DNA of 64,000 bases from Cydia pomonella (GCF_033807575.1 NC_084725.1:6793001-6857000); one strand, 5' to 3'; counted from the first letter of the stretch, positions 1 through 12,415 are shown. Program-made: numbers and translations. Notes: a model not told the origin generated them from the sequence alone.

Positions 1-227
1 AACACTTTAAGCTGTAAGAAAGCTGTGTAAACGTTTAATCAGCCTTTATACCTACTAACAAAATGGGCAATTTTAATACAGCTTTTGGTAGCATAGAAGC
101 TGCATGGGGGCTATTATATCGTGTTCCTCAATCATGAGAGACCGATTAAAAACATTTTAATACAACATAAGCTTTATTGAGCTTACTGTGGGATTTGAAT
201 AAGATTTTCCGATATTTATTTATTTAA
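1..227. other. No gene seen
   Basis: AT-rich sequence with no open frame, RNA gene or repeat structure that I recognise. Confidence 0.5.
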
Positions 228-538
228 GAGGATAGGCCACGGCCGCTTCTCCATACAAACGTAGTTCCCATTTTCTTTTCTGGGTATTGACATTATGGAA
301 AACATTTTTACATAGTTTAATTATCTTAACGGTAGCTATGCCCGTATGTTTGACTTTTTTTAGATTTTTTTATTTGTGTATAAATTAGGAGCATAAAACA
401 GATTTCATACAAATTTTTAAATGCTCTTATCTTTTATAATAACTAAAGATTCGAAAAAAATTAAACATGCGGGCATAGCTGGGCATGGTTAATATACAAC
501 AAATGGTGTCAAAATATTTTTAATAATGTCCTCCTTTT

Positions 539-593
539 TAGGGTTCCGTAGCCAAATGGCATAAAACGGAACCCTTATAGTTTCGCCATGTCC

Positions 594-632
<39 letters not shown>

Positions 633-1212
633 CGAGGCTTTGCTCCGTGGTCGTTAGTGCTAGAAAGCTGAAATTTGGCATGGATATATAAATCAATAAA
701 GCCGACAAAGTCGTGCAATAAAATCTAAAAATTTTTTTTTTTTAGGGTACCTCCCCTACACGTAAAGTGGGGGTGAAATTTTTTTTTCGCTTCAACCCTA
801 GAGTGTGGGGTATCGTTGGAAAGGTCTTTCAAAACTAATAGGGGTTTTCAAGAAACATTTTTTGATAAAGTGAATATATTCGGAGATAATCGCTCCGAAA
901 GAAAAAAAAAAAGTGTCCCCCCCCTCTAACTTTTGAAAAAAATCGTGAAAGTAGAGCTTAAGAAAGACATTAAATGAAAACTATAGCGGACATGATCAGT
1001 TTAGCTGTTTTTGAGTTATCGCAAAAAGTTTTCCCTTCATAGTAAAAAGACTTACTTTAATTAGGTACTGATTATGCAAATTTGCCTATTTGTTTAACTC
1101 GGGTGAAAGGTACCATTTACTACACTTTAAGCTCCAGTTTAGCTTATTGTGACGGAAGAGTAACTACGTAACCCTACACTGAGCGTGGCCCGACATGCTC
1201 TTGGCCGGTTAT
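539..1212 (+). repeat. Dispersed repeat of the GGGTTCCGTA family, long form
   Basis: It opens with TTTAGGGTTCCGTAGCC and ends near ACATGCTCTTGGCCGGTT, a layout I know from lepidopteran dispersed repeats. Related sequence occurs at 9050-10,172 (reversed), 55,600-55,822 and 59,105-59,665. No coding frame. It lies within the inverted-repeat element 228-1293 and is either part of it or nested in it. Confidence 0.6.
593..632 (+). repeat. (GTCT)n microsatellite
   Basis: About ten tandem copies of GTCT/TCTG inside the GGGTTCCGTA repeat. Other copies of the family carry shorter GTCCGTCT runs at the same place. Confidence 0.9.
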
Positions 1213-1519
1213 TTTTTTAGTAAAATCCAGAGAGGTAAATGAGGACTACGTTTATATGAAAAGAAGTTTCGAAGCGGCCGTGGCCTATCCTCATAATGCA
1301 GCGGTTCTAGAAACCTTATTGCGGTGTAGTCTACGTGTGGCTCGCCTACCAGTGAACATTGCGATTAGTTTTAGACTCCACTCTGTTCAACTGCAAGCTA
1401 AACAATATCTGGAAAGTAACAACTAGTTACTGCTACATTTCATTACATTGGCACGTAAAAGTTAGATAAAGTAAATTTTGCGAGAGTGTGTGTGTGAGCT
1501 CAACTAGGGGGGGCGGGTT

Positions 1520-1640
1520 TAGGGTCGGCAACGCGTATGTAACTCCTCTGGAGTTGCAGGCGTACATAGGCTACGGAGACTGCTTACCATCAGGCGGGCC
1601 GTATGCTTGTTTGCCACCGACGTAGTATAAAAAAATAAAT
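1520..1640 (+). repeat. LINE 3'-end family copy (GACGTAGTAT tail)
   Basis: It runs from GGGTCGGCAACGCG through CTCCTCTGGAGTTGCAGG to GACGTAGTAT and an A-rich tail. Copies lie at 8701-8814 (minus), 19,485-19,838, 39,834-39,952 (minus) and 62,022-62,132. The A tail and variable 5' end fit a 5'-truncated retrotransposon. Confidence 0.7.
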
Positions 1641-3200
1641 AAGATCGTCGAACTGCGTTTTCGTTACACATACTCGTACTTAAATAGAGTTTTATACTTT
1701 TAAGGTGACGTGACGCATCGTTAAACAATACATATTTCAGAATTTTTAGTAAATCGGCCTTTAAATTAGGGGATGGAAGATTGTCATAAGCAACTTACCA
1801 AAAAGAAGTGAAATCTCACCAATAACATTTTCATGTAAAATGTTGTCAAGACGAAACCAGCCTTATGGTTTCGCAATTTCGGAGGTGGTCCCAAAGTAAA
1901 AGTTGCTCAGTATGACCTATATATTGAGCCCGTTTATTGCAGGTGACTATAATATAGACATCCTGTAGTAATCCTCTGGATATATCCATTATGTAATACA
2001 TATTGTTATTGTAAAAAGAAAAGAAAATACATTGGGTATTTATCGCTTTAGATTATAATATAATCAAAACTGTATATTTTAGTACTTATGTATATTTTAG
2101 TCCAAACTCCAACTTTGTTCCTTTGTGCGTATCTTAATTCGCAATCAGTAACAATTCGCGCCGGCGAGTCATCCGTTACATTCTTACCGCCGTAAATCAT
2201 CGGACCTGATTTTTACATTTTTGCATTAATAAGGGATTTGGCACGGTCGACAATGACTTGTACCGGAACATTTTGGAGTATTTTCGTACGGTGAATACGA
2301 CAAAATGTACTTTTATACCTACAAGTAATTTTGACTGTAAAACTTAAAGGAAAGGGGGCTGTTTCTCCATACAAACGTAGTCCCCATTTTCCTCTCTGTA
2401 TATTGAGATCCTGGAAAATATTTTTACATAATGTGATATATATTTGACTACGAATTCATATCAAGGTACCTTTCGGATCCTCAGATATCAATTTTCATCA
2501 TGATTAGAACAAATTTTCCTTCGGACGTACCGTTTTCGATCTACAAGCAAAAAACAGAAAAGGAGCAAAAATGTATGCACACTTCCTGGAATTGAGCAAA
2601 CTCGGATTACACGCATTTAGGACCAAATGTAGGTATTAAAACGATTTCCAGCTGGTTGGGAATACGTTTTTCGAAAAAAAATAATTTGAATGGACCTATA
2701 AAAAAATTAAAAACTAATTACATACAACGTCTCGTGATAAGTAGGTATATCACCATCTTGTATCTAAATATAAAACTTGAAACTTTTTATTATCCACCGG
2801 GAAATTGTCCCCGATACTTCCGAAAAATTCCTGACACAGAAGTTAACGGTCCGAAGCGTTGCGAACTCGGTAATAAATTGCTTATAAAATATCCTATAAG
2901 GCCTGGGATTATATTCTAATAGGTATCTGACAGAGTCGGACGATGAGGTAAACCTAGCTAAGAAGTCAATCATACCAGACGAAATAAAAAATGCTGAACA
3001 AAAGAAAAATTGCGTGAGTGTCGTGGAACACTCGGTTGGAACGAAGAAAGGGTTATGGTGGAAATTCGTGAAGGAAAACTATTACACTTTTTTTCGCCTA
3101 GCCCCCATCCGCGAAGTCCGTACCGTTCGATAAGGGACTTCATTCCAAAAATGTATCGGCATGATAGTAGCTAATAAAAGTCACATAACTATTTCCATAC
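1641..3200. other. Intergenic; one transposon-end fragment, no gene
   Basis: Around 2346-2425 is a stretch (CTCCATACAAACGTAGTCCC) like the ends of the element at 228-1293. The rest is AT-rich sequence with only short chance frames. Confidence 0.5.
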
Positions 3201-3207
3201 ATTATTT

Positions 3208-3477
3208 CAGTTTCTTCCACTTCAAGACCGAGTAAGGAATGTCGAGATCCGACGCCACACCAAGGTGCAAGACGTGAGTGACGTCATTACCAAGCCACTC
3301 GTAAAATGGAATTACGCGGGACATGTTGCCAGGCAGAGTGGTGGCAGGTGGACCAACATGTTGACGGATTGGTGGCCGCTTTCGGATGAATGGAGCGCCT
3401 GGCGTCCGTTGGCTCGTTGGGTGGATGACATTCGAAAAATCGCGGGACACTTCTGGATGAGACTCACCCAGGACTGA
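3208..3477 (+). pseudogene. C-terminal fragment of an RTE-like LINE reverse transcriptase
   Basis: A 90-codon open frame contains VKWNYAGHVARQSGGRW and RWVDDIRKIAGHFW. This matches the carboxy-terminal pattern (W-GHVAR...GRW...RW-DDI---AG--W) of LINE endonuclease/reverse transcriptases. It has no start codon and no catalytic domain, so it is a 5'-truncated copy. The sequence after the stop includes GCCTATGCTCAGCAGTGGGC and ends in ATGATGATGATG, the microsatellite-type tail typical of lepidopteran RTE elements. The upstream edge TTATTTCAG looks like a splice acceptor, but I think this is chance. The enzyme would copy element RNA at a nicked target; this fragment cannot. Confidence 0.75.
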
Positions 3478-3552
3478 GATAAGTGGCGCACACGAAGAGA
3501 GGCCTATGCTCAGCAGTGGGCGACTGGAGGCTAAAATGATGATGATGATTTA
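3478..3552 (+). mobile_element. 3' end and (ATG)n tail of RTE-like fragment
   Basis: Non-coding 3' tail continuous with the fragment at 3208-3477, closing with four tandem ATG/TGA units. Confidence 0.65.
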
Positions 3553-3684
3553 AGTTTCGATTAGCATTTTATATCAACGACTGTCTATAAGTGTTAAACC
3601 AATATTTTTTTCAGTAGAAAAGGCGTGTTCATAATTTGAATGCGTGTTGTATACTGTTGTAGTTAAATATATGGCTGTGGCGTA

Positions 3685-3826
3685 ATGCCCTGATCACAGG
3701 TACCGAGTACAGTGGCGAGAGAGTGCCCTCGGCCGAGTACTCGTCTCAAAATACACGACGAACGAACCGGGCACTCGGCCGAGGGCACACTTTCGCCACT
3801 GTACTCGGTACCTGTGATCAGGGCAT
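3685..3826. mobile_element. Palindromic MITE, 142 bp
   Basis: Long inverted arms begin ATGCCCTGATCACAGGTACC and end with the complement GGTACCTGTGATCAGGGCAT. The arms extend about 60 bp each and include GCCCTCGGCCGAG and its complement, so the whole unit folds back. A solitary end (AATCAGGGCATAAG) lies near 4401. No coding capacity. Confidence 0.85.
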
Positions 3827-4184
3827 AAGATTTTCTTTTGATATTTTACATGTTTGTGAGAAAGGATTGCGTTTGAGTGTTCTAGAATAGTTGGAAGTTA
3901 TTAGGTACAACAATAGGGATGATTCAAAACGAAAAATTGAATGTTGCGTCATCGCCGTTACTAGGAATTTCTCCATCTCACTCACACTTGCACATTAGGG
4001 GGAGTGGTGTGGTGTAGGTATAAATATGGCCGACCATTAGACAGCTCATTCAGTTCTCGGATGTCAGACCGTCAACATCTCCTGAGGATGCCTCGTAGAG
4101 AGGCGAAACACGTGTCGAGTTTTGTGCGTTTAGTGCTGGTTTGTTACATTTATTTGCATTTTAGTTTTCGAGTTGCGAGCCGTA

Positions 4185-4277
4185 GGACTAAGCTGGAACG
4201 AAGCCAAGACGGTTGCTCAAAATAGAAAGGCGCGGAAGGATCTTGTGGAGGCCCTATGCACTTCCGGGGTGCCCTAG
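4185..4277 (+). pseudogene. C-terminal scrap of a Jockey-like LINE ORF2
   Basis: Thirty codons read GLSWNEAKTVAQNRKARKDL then VEALCTSGVP and a stop. The W-EAK--AQNR--W---VEALC pattern is the C-terminal tail I know from several insect LINE ORF2 proteins. The upstream sequence (4030-4180) is not in frame and may belong to another repeat. Too short to assign a clade. Confidence 0.5.
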
Positions 4278-5622
4278 GACCAACAACAACATTTTTTTTA
4301 AACTTTAATTGCATGTAAAAATACGCAAGTAAGTATAACGGGTTGGCACTGATTGACTAGCACGTCTTTTCGTGGATTAGCAAAGTAATATTTTTGTTTT
4401 AATCAGGGCATAAGACTAGTTTGCCTTACTGTTCGACTCGCCTGCAATCCTTAAGCAATTGGGACACAACCTGTAAGGATTCCCTGTTCCGGTGATATAA
4501 TATTAAAAGAGGAAAGTTATTATTGCCGAGGGTTGTGGTTGGACCAAGTTGACGAAATTAGACGTTAATTTTAACTGATTAAGTGCCTTATTAGACTACA
4601 GGTTTAAAAATGAGTTACAAATTGTCAGGAATCTAAGAAGTTTAAATAAGCAGTTTTGATTCCTTCACAGTGTTAGTGGTGGTAATTGCTATAACTGTTA
4701 TAAATCTTAAGTATCTACGTCATACGGTCTCTGAGAGTCTCTGAGAAAAACGCATTTAGTCGATTTGCAAGACCAAAGTGATCCCATAAGAGCTCCGTCA
4801 ACAAAGTTATGTATGGAGCTCTAAAACCTCCGCCCATTACTCCCTGTATTTTTGATTGCATAGGTACTATTTGACCGAGCGTTAGCGAAGTCATCATTTC
4901 AGCTTGGGCAAAAATGCTTTCGTAGCTCGCTCTGCAGGTCGCATTACTCAACAGATTTTCGTGAAATTTTGTGAGTAGGTTCGATAATGATTGTCCGTCA
5001 TTTCATTTTTTTTTAATTGTTTCCAAAGGCGGAAATTAGCACAAAGAACTTAAACATCAGTAGGGCTTATTGGTACTTAAGACCATTGTGAGTTAACTGT
5101 GATCATGACTCAACTGACGTGACTCAACACTGACGGAGGTGGCTCCTAAAACTAGTGCGATAAGGACAACTGCAGCTCCTTCCAGAATCAAGCGTAAAAA
5201 TCTCAGAAATCGAGGTTCCGTTCGTAAAGAAATTTTGGGAACGGAATAAGAAAGAAATTATCTGTGTGACAGTTTTGATGTTTGCGTTTATTATTGCCGA
5301 TTTCGTATGCTAGGCCATATATATCAAAAAAGCAAAACGTTCTGACACAGATACTGGTAATATTTAACTTATATGAAAAAAATATTCATCTAGGCCAAAA
5401 TCCAGAGAGAAGAATGCCGCGAACGTTTGTATGGAGAAATGACTAATAATCTTTCCTCTTATTTAACATACAGAGCGATGCATGCACGAATTCCACGCGC
5501 ACGAAGTTACAGGCAAACGCTTACATTACACATTACACCCGTACATTAGAACCACATAAATAAATATTATACGCGTAATCGAATTCCCTATAAAGAACCT
5601 AGAACGATCGCAATACCTCAGA
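4278..5622. other. Intergenic, no gene; transposon-end fragment near 5400
   Basis: Mostly unrecognised AT-rich sequence. At about 5395-5465 there is a fragment (CCAGAGAGAAGAATG and GTTTGTATGGAGAAATG) like the right terminus of the element at 228-1293. Confidence 0.45.
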
Positions 5623-5733
5623 GGACCTACCGCGAAACACCTCTTTCGTTCGTTCCCCTATTTGCCTCCCTTTCGCTCGAATATGCAAAAGCGATAGAGA
5701 CGAAGATTGCAGTTTCGATATTCGCGGTAAGCC
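5623..5733. mobile_element. Short MITE with CCTACCGCGAA ends
   Basis: Left end GGACCTACCGCGAA and right end TTCGCGGTAAGCC are inverted. The body holds CCCTTTCGCTCGAATATGC. A partial copy (GGGGCCTACCGCGAAAATTG) lies near 39,705. Confidence 0.6.
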
Positions 5734-5734
5734 C

Positions 5735-5876
5735 ATACAGTCGCCAACAGATATATAAAATCGGCCAAGGTGTCCACAGATATCAAAGCAAAGCTTCTAT
5801 GAACATGATGTTAAAGTTCATGTTCAGATATTTTTGAGCACCTAGGCTGCCCCGATATATCGAATGCCGACTGTAT
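5735..5876. mobile_element. MITE with ATACAGTCGCC termini
   Basis: Left end ATACAGTCGCCAACAGATAT and right end ATATCGAATGCCGACTGTAT are inverted, with inner inverted stretches around GTTCAGATATTTTTGAGCACC. I recognise this as a very common hairpin MITE of Lepidoptera. It directly abuts the MITE at 5623-5733. Confidence 0.8.
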
Positions 5877-7340
5877 AATCAATTAGCCCATCCTACAAAC
5901 ACAGATCATATAATACTAGTACTATAAAGAAGCGTTCGTCCGTCGATCATAAAACAAAATCATTACGATTAAAGAAGTGTCAGTGCGGCAATTTTATTTC
6001 GCCCCTGACAAATTTAACGCTCGCCGTAGCAAATTTAATGGGCGACTAATAACCGGACTGATCGCGCGACGAATCGCCCGACCGGTTTGGTTCTTTAAGT
6101 TTTATGCGGTACCGATTTTAGATGGACGCGAGAATATGTGAGTTTGGGTCTTGCCTGATTCGTCTATGGAAGTTTGTACATATTATGTAATGGTTTCATA
6201 AGACTAAATGGAATAATAATAAAATAAAATACGGTAAAATAAAATGGTATTTTTATATTTTACTTTTACATGTATAATGTAAAAATCCTAATCTAAGAAG
6301 TAAAAAAGATAAAGGAAATAAAGTACCTCATATTAAATATTTACTGCTTGCATTCCCTACATAAGACAGGAACCCTTGGCGTTCCTTAAATTATGACATT
6401 TAAAATAACATTTGCACAGTCTGTGTAATCAAAATCGCTGCAGAGTTACTTTAGTCTTACGTTTGTATAGATCTTTTTTATTTACAAGTCATCAACATTT
6501 CCATGTCCTAAATGTTAATATTTTTTTCCTTTTTTTATTGTGGGACGTACCGTTTATTGTTTGACCAGAGTTGATGATCATCGTTAATTTTTTTCATTGG
6601 GATAGACATCTGTTTATACAATTTATTTTATTTATTTATTTATTAAAATTTGCCAACAGGTGTAATACAAATACAATTGGGCTTAAATAATAACCACAAA
6701 AATCATACCGGAGTATTCACCCAATTATAGGCAAACACAACTTGCTAATACTACGCGCTTACATTTTGTACTTATGTTAAAATTCTTAACCTTGGCCAAA
6801 ACAAAACAAAAAAAAACTACAAGCATTAAGATACAAGAAAGCAAAATGAAAAGTAAAACAGATGTAACTATTCTAGAACTAACCTCCAAACTATGAGAAT
6901 ATAGTTTTTCATATCCGTTTCTAGCGGGTAAAATGTAAAATAAAGGGCCTACAACTACATTAACGGAGAAAATACAAGTAGGTATTTTACTATCCGCAAG
7001 CCAAACTGAAAACTGAGGTCGTATCACTATCTCTCTCACTCTTGTCATGACCACCTAAGCGTGAATGAGAATTTTCACGACCCCGATCGTCAGTTTATTT
7101 TGCGGATAGAATATGAGTAGAGTTGGAAATAGCCCAGAGCATAACGCTGTCGATTATTTAAAAATAAAAACTAAGTTCATCTCTAGAAAATTAAAACATC
7201 ACTGCTCGCGGTCAATTGACGATAATTGGACATAATCGTATTTTATTTTCAAAAGTCCCTATAGAACATTCTAGGGCTTCTTTCATAATAATAAAAACAA
7301 CCTAGTAATAAAAGAAAACTTGAGATTACTACCTATCACT
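5877..7340. other. Intergenic, no gene
   Basis: AT-rich sequence with TTTATT-type simple repeats near 6625-6650. A 109-codon minus-strand frame at 6725-7054 has no recognisable domain and a composition like the surrounding DNA; I treat it as chance. Confidence 0.5.
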
Positions 7341-7352
7341 AAGTTGAGTTGG

Positions 7353-7440
7353 TGTAAGGCCTGAGTGGACGCTCGAAGCGGAGCGTTCGGCGGGGCGTGC
7401 AGCGTGGCGTCGGGCTCACATGATTAGGGCCCAAAATCTT
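7353..7440. repeat. GC-rich dispersed repeat fragment
   Basis: GTAAGGCCTGAGTGGACGCT then GAAGCGGAGCGTTCGGCGGG matches a lepidopteran short repeat known to me. Only one end is visible. Confidence 0.4.
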
Positions 7441-8344
7441 ATTAGTACACTTACAGCCAGGTTTTGAAAGCCGTGAGGTCTGGTTTATAAGACAAAAGTC
7501 TGAACCACTCGGGGGCCCGTTACCTACACTATTCAAGATTTAAAATAAGAAATTAAGTATTTTACTTGTAACCATTACTTCAAATGCATTTGCGAGTATT
7601 TTGAATAACCTCAATGCCCAATCTTATTGAAATTAATTATTCCCTGCCAAAATCGAGCTTCGACTCTTAAAATATCGTATTACAGCGACAAAAATATGCT
7701 AATTTAAAACAAATAACGCAGTATCACCGGCGACATTTTATTGACTGTCGTCCCAGCCATTCCGGGAAAAAATCTCGCATGTTCGAAATGCCTTTTTCTT
7801 CTCATTCTAAAACACACTTTGCTACTTTAAATCAAGGTTGTTTTTTGTAACAACGTAAGAATGTACCATACGGCCCTTTAAATGTAGAAGCTCTATTTAT
7901 TTCGGTTGGCCGTTCGCGATTCGATATTTGAATTGATTAAGATGCGTTCCAAATTTGAAGTCTGAAAATTCGGTTACTTTTTAAGCGAGCCAGAATGGGA
8001 AGCGTTTTATAGCCAGCCAGTAAAAAATTATTTTAATATTCATAAAACAATTCATAGATACAAAACAACTATGGGCAACACCACCCTCAAGTCCATACAA
8101 AGAAAAAAAGTTATGCCATAAATATGCATATTTCTAAACTAAGGGATTAAGCTGGCAGCTCTAACCAGAACTAGTACTTTACATAATGGAAGTATTGAAA
8201 AGAAAAAGAATTCCCCGCAGGTTTGAGATGTGTTTTAAACATTTGATTCAAATAAACTTAAAATTAATCGGACGATTCCGTCAAAAAGTGGTTATTTATT
8301 CGTCGTATGGCGGTTATACAGTGGTTAAAAAAACATTACACTAA
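7441..8344. other. Intergenic, no gene
   Basis: No open frame, hairpin or repeat signature that I can support. Confidence 0.5.
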
Positions 8345-8547
8345 GGGCCTGTTTCACAATGTTCAAGTCACGTCCTGAATAAGCTACATGCCACTTATCT
8401 GACGAATAAAGTCATTGTTGGCGTTGCACTATCTTCAAAGAAGCCTAACTGGTAGATAAAGTGCTAAGTTTTGCAGAGGGTTTTTTCTGACAGATAATTT
8501 ATTTGTTAATTAGCTATCTGATACTTTACTTTATTGTGAAACAGGCC
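8345..8547. mobile_element. MITE with GGGCCTGTTTCACAAT termini
   Basis: Left GGGCCTGTTTCACAAT and right ATTGTGAAACAGGCC are inverted. The body is AT-rich and non-coding. Confidence 0.8.
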
Positions 8548-8700
8548 GTAAGGATGCAAAATTTACAATTCTGCAGATAAAAACTCGCATTCTTCGTCAG
8601 ATTCTTGAAATCTTAACCTATATTGTAGCGCCACCTATTTAAGGTTTTTAACGGACACTTTTTGGTACATGGAGATTGTATTCCTTACCTCTAATATATT

Positions 8701-8814
8701 TTTTTATACCACGACGGTGGCAAGCAAGCATACGGCCCGCCTGATGGTAAGCAGTCACCGTAGCCTATGGACGCCTGCAACTCCAGAGGTGTTACATGCG
8801 CGTTGCCGACCCTT
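8701..8814 (-). repeat. LINE 3'-end family copy, reversed
   Basis: Reverse complement of the family seen at 1520-1640, with T-rich sequence at its left edge where the A tail should be. Confidence 0.7.
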
Positions 8815-9412
8815 TAAAAATCTAATAACAACATAATAACATTATGTTGTTTATATTGCAATTTGCCCGAGTTAAAATGTAGACCTTCGCTGACGCTTTT
8901 GTCAATTAAACTGCATTAAAAAAGAAAGCATATTTAACAAGCCAGTAATCTCCAGATTAAGATCAAATCACTTCAATTAATCGCATTTTATCCAACATTA
9001 CAAGTCTCGATTCGAAATCAAATCGGCGAATACTTTCGCCTATGTAACGAAAAAACCCAGCCAAGAGCATATCGGGCCATGCTCAGTGTAGGGTTCCTTA
9101 GTTACCCGTCTGTCAGTAGACCTTGAACGGATGCTATTAGTAAGTATCATGTATATGTAAATAACAAGCAAACCTTCACTGCGCTTTGTACGCTTTTTAC
9201 TTTGAAGTTAAGATTTTTTACCATAACTCAAAAATCGCTTAACTGATCATGTTCGCTATACTTTTCATTGTCTTTATTAAGCTCTATTTTCACGATTTTC
9301 TTTCATATTTTTGGGTCATCCCCACTTTACGTGTAGGGGAGATACTCGATTTTTGTTTTTAGATTTTATTTTACCATTTTGTCGGATTGCTTTATTTATA
9401 TCTATGTATATA

Positions 9413-10052
9413 AGTATGTATTTATCTATATACATATGTATATCGTCGCCTAGTACCAATATAAGCTTTGCTTAGTTTGCCGCTAGATTGATAATAATAA
9501 TTATAATTTTACGGCATTTTCAGGGGCCCATCTAGTGGGCGGCGAGTCACCGCCTGCCTCGATAACTAGTGAAAACATTGTTATGGCAGGTGTCCGGACG
9601 TCTTTGCAATAACCCAGTCTCATTGTCCTCCCAAACTTCAATCCATAGACCGTTATACTGTTCATTTTTACTACAATAGTCCCAATGCCTGCTGCGACCG
9701 GTTCATGGGTGTCTATTGTTGCGCCTGTGAACGGGTTCCAGCAGGCGTTCTACATGACATTAAAGCTCTCCAAAGGGCCTCTACGTGTTGGATCTATATC
9801 CCCACGCAAGCCTATCAAAAGACCGGGATTTATAGGCCCGTGAAATCCAAGGAGATACAATTATAATAATAAAGTATTTTATTGCACACTACATAATAAA
9901 AGTTACAGAGAATTCATTGGAGTCTAACAGAGTAGGTAACAACAGGCGGTTTTATCGCTAAACAGCGATCTCTTCCAGACAACCTTCAAATAGCGATCAG
10001 ATAGCAGATTGATCTCGGTAAAATTGTCCCCAAATATCTATTTATTTATATA
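9413..10052 (+). mobile_element. SINE 3' part interrupted by other repeats
   Basis: 9425-9478 (ATCGTCGCCTAGTACCAATA) and 10,009-10,052 (TTGTCCCCAAATATCTATTT) are consecutive parts of the 3' region of the SINE at 12,416-12,654. They are separated by 9479-10,008. Confidence 0.55.
9479..10008. repeat. Two dispersed repeat fragments inserted in the SINE
   Basis: 9510-9860 is a plus-strand repeat ending CATTAAAGCTCTCCAAAGGG ... CCGTGAAATCCAAGGAGA, which I know from lepidopteran genomes. 9866-9990 is reversed (TATTTTATTGCACACTACAT ... GCGATCTCTTCCAG), probably a LINE 3' end with a polyadenylation signal on the minus strand. Confidence 0.5.
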
Positions 10053-10172
10053 TCCATGCCTAATTGCAGCTTTCGATCACTAATGATCACGGAGCAAAGC
10101 CCCCAACAAACAGACAGATGGACGTGGCAAAACTATAATGGTTCGTAGTTGACTACGAAACCCTAAAAAGTA

Positions 10173-12415
10173 ACATTTAAACACAGCATTTTCAATTTCG
10201 TAACACTTGTTATAATAGAACACAACATTTTTAACATGAGCACACTTAATGTCATGTTTATTATTGACATCTCTATTCCGTTACTAATAAAAAAGAAATA
10301 AGCTCTATGGTAATCGAAATAGAGTCTAATCAAACGTATTTAAATAAGTTTGCATTAATAATGAATGGCAGCAAAAGGCGGGCATAGACAAATGAAAGAG
10401 AAAGTGCTACATCAGTGAATTGATTGCGGATACAGCACCTGAATGTCTTTGGTATTAAAAAATAATTATGATAATGTCACGATCGAAAGTGACAGCTGTC
10501 AGATTTGGCGCTAAATGTGTGATGTAATGGAAGATGCACATACTTTAACAGTTTCTACGGGTCGTTATTTAGTGCTATGGTCTGGCAAACCCAATTGTCG
10601 GTAAATAAGAACAAAAAAATATACTCATCCCTTCATTTTTTTGGATGCAAGTAAAATTAGATTGTCTTACCATTCCATTCGAATACCCTGTACGTAATTA
10701 GGTACGAGTATGTATGTGTATAATGTTACTGTTACCTATGTGTGGTTGTAATGTTATTGTGTTGTGTGATGGTGTTATTCTGGTGTATACATAGAAATAG
10801 GATAGTATAGAACGACTGTCAAACTTCAAAAGTGTGACCAAAAATGAAATGCAAGTGTGTGCGTAAATTGTCTATGTGCGAACAAAAATAGTGATGTCAT
10901 GTTACAACATATTAATAATCTATCGATGTTTAACTGCTTTATTGACTACTTTTTCAAATGTGTTTGTTTTTATAAAAAATGTAATAGGTATGAGTATTAT
11001 TACTACTATTAGACCTTATTAGCGCCTTTAGTACCTTTAATTTTCTTTTACAGCGGACGCATAGTAAATAACAATACTGATAGTGATAACCGAGGCTACA
11101 GTTACAGTCGTTACAGTCTGCATCAAAATGGTCAAATATATAGGTACACATGTGTCACAATGGTCAAATATATATTGTTACTTATTTTACAGTACATATG
11201 GAGCTACTTTACCGCACTAGTGCGATAATTAGCACATTACGTAACTATATCGAAAATTTTAAGGGCCATATGTATTGTAATACATTTGCGAATAGTTAAT
11301 TCGAAACTCGTGTCGACTTAAAATCGTATCGCCACTCATTGCGATTTTTTATTTTTCTCACCTGGTTTGGTGTTCTGGGACGTTTAGTAACTAAAATACT
11401 CGCTACTTGACTAAATTACTAACGTAGTCCGAACAAGCATTATGGAACGCGACGCTGTCGGTAAAGCAGGTGACTCGCGTTGATAAAGCAGGTTTCTGTC
11501 GTATGCGGGTGTGAGTGGTGTAACATGTGCAATGTCGTTAACACAAACACATGCTAAGTGTTAACAGTAGGCGCAAATAGTTCACTTACCAAAGAAAATT
11601 TGAATTTCGCGCCTTTTCCGCCCTGACAAGTTGGGTTGGGTGTGTATACGGCTGTGTACAAGTATACGCTGTCTTGTGTTTCCTTGTGTTGGCGGCAAAG
11701 CCGTGGAAAAGTGGTTAAAATGTAAGTAATGTGTTGGAAAGTGAAGTTTAAATTTATCGCTGAACATGTGCACCTTCAAAAAAGGTATTATAACAATCGT
11801 TATTATTTTAAGTCGGTTATAAAGGTTAATATCTTAATGATGTCTTGTGAACAACTAATTCTATACCTACTAATATACCGACAAGTTATCGATACAGTCA
11901 TATGAACATTTTGTCAAGCCCTAGCGTAAAGTAACAGTTTAGGTTTTTACACAAAATATTCTAAATTATTGACTAATATCATGAAATATTAACACGCAAT
12001 TGAAGAAAAACTTATAATGAACTGTATAAATTGGCTTTTTACACTTTTTATGCTGTTAATTTGATAATATATCGTTACGAAAATTTCGCTACGATTATCA
12101 TAATTACCTGTGAAATGAGTATTTCCCTGGGTTTTTTGGCCCTGAAACACAACAATCCGGCACACAACATGACACCATCTTCACTAAATTACTTAATATT
12201 TATTTTTGATTTTGATTCTCGTATATTTTAAACGTTAAAAAATACGGCAATATGATTTTGGCCGCCTCGGCCGCCTTCGAATTCAAAAAATGGTTACGTT
12301 TTCTCATATGTAGTCTGCCTCTTTCACACTCGTGGCTTGTTCATATACGTGATGGCTTCCCTTTCGCACACTTCATCTGTCTGTCAAGCGAAGCGACATG
12401 TCTCTGGGTGTATAT
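10173..12415. other. Intergenic, no gene
   Basis: Long AT-rich stretch. Frames of up to 65 codons have no motif. No hairpin or tandem structure stood out. Confidence 0.5.

Larger units (their letters stand above)
228..1293. mobile_element. DNA transposon-like element with terminal inverted repeats
   Basis: The left end (GAGGATAGGCCACGGCCGC, followed by TTCTCCATACAAACGTAG) reappears as an imperfect reverse complement near 1225-1293 (GCGGCCGTGGCCTATCCTC). This gives inverted termini of roughly 60 bp around a 1.07-kb body with no transposase frame, so it is non-autonomous. Related terminal pieces occur near 2346, 5400 and 49,920, so it is a family. The body carries a second repeat (539-1212). 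Superfamily not determined. Confidence 0.6.
9050..10172 (-). repeat. GGGTTCCGTA-family repeat split by nested insertions
   Basis: A reversed copy runs from CCAGCCAAGAGCATATC (9057) to about 9412 and resumes near 10,066 (GATCACGGAGCAAAGCC) to 10,172 (GAAACCCTAAAAAG). Together the halves cover the order seen at 539-1212. The 650 bp between them belong to other elements. Confidence 0.6.

Noticed and set aside
6725..7054. 109-codon minus-strand frame
   Set aside because: Hydrophobic, low-complexity, no homology I recognise and no start context; likely chance in AT-rich DNA.
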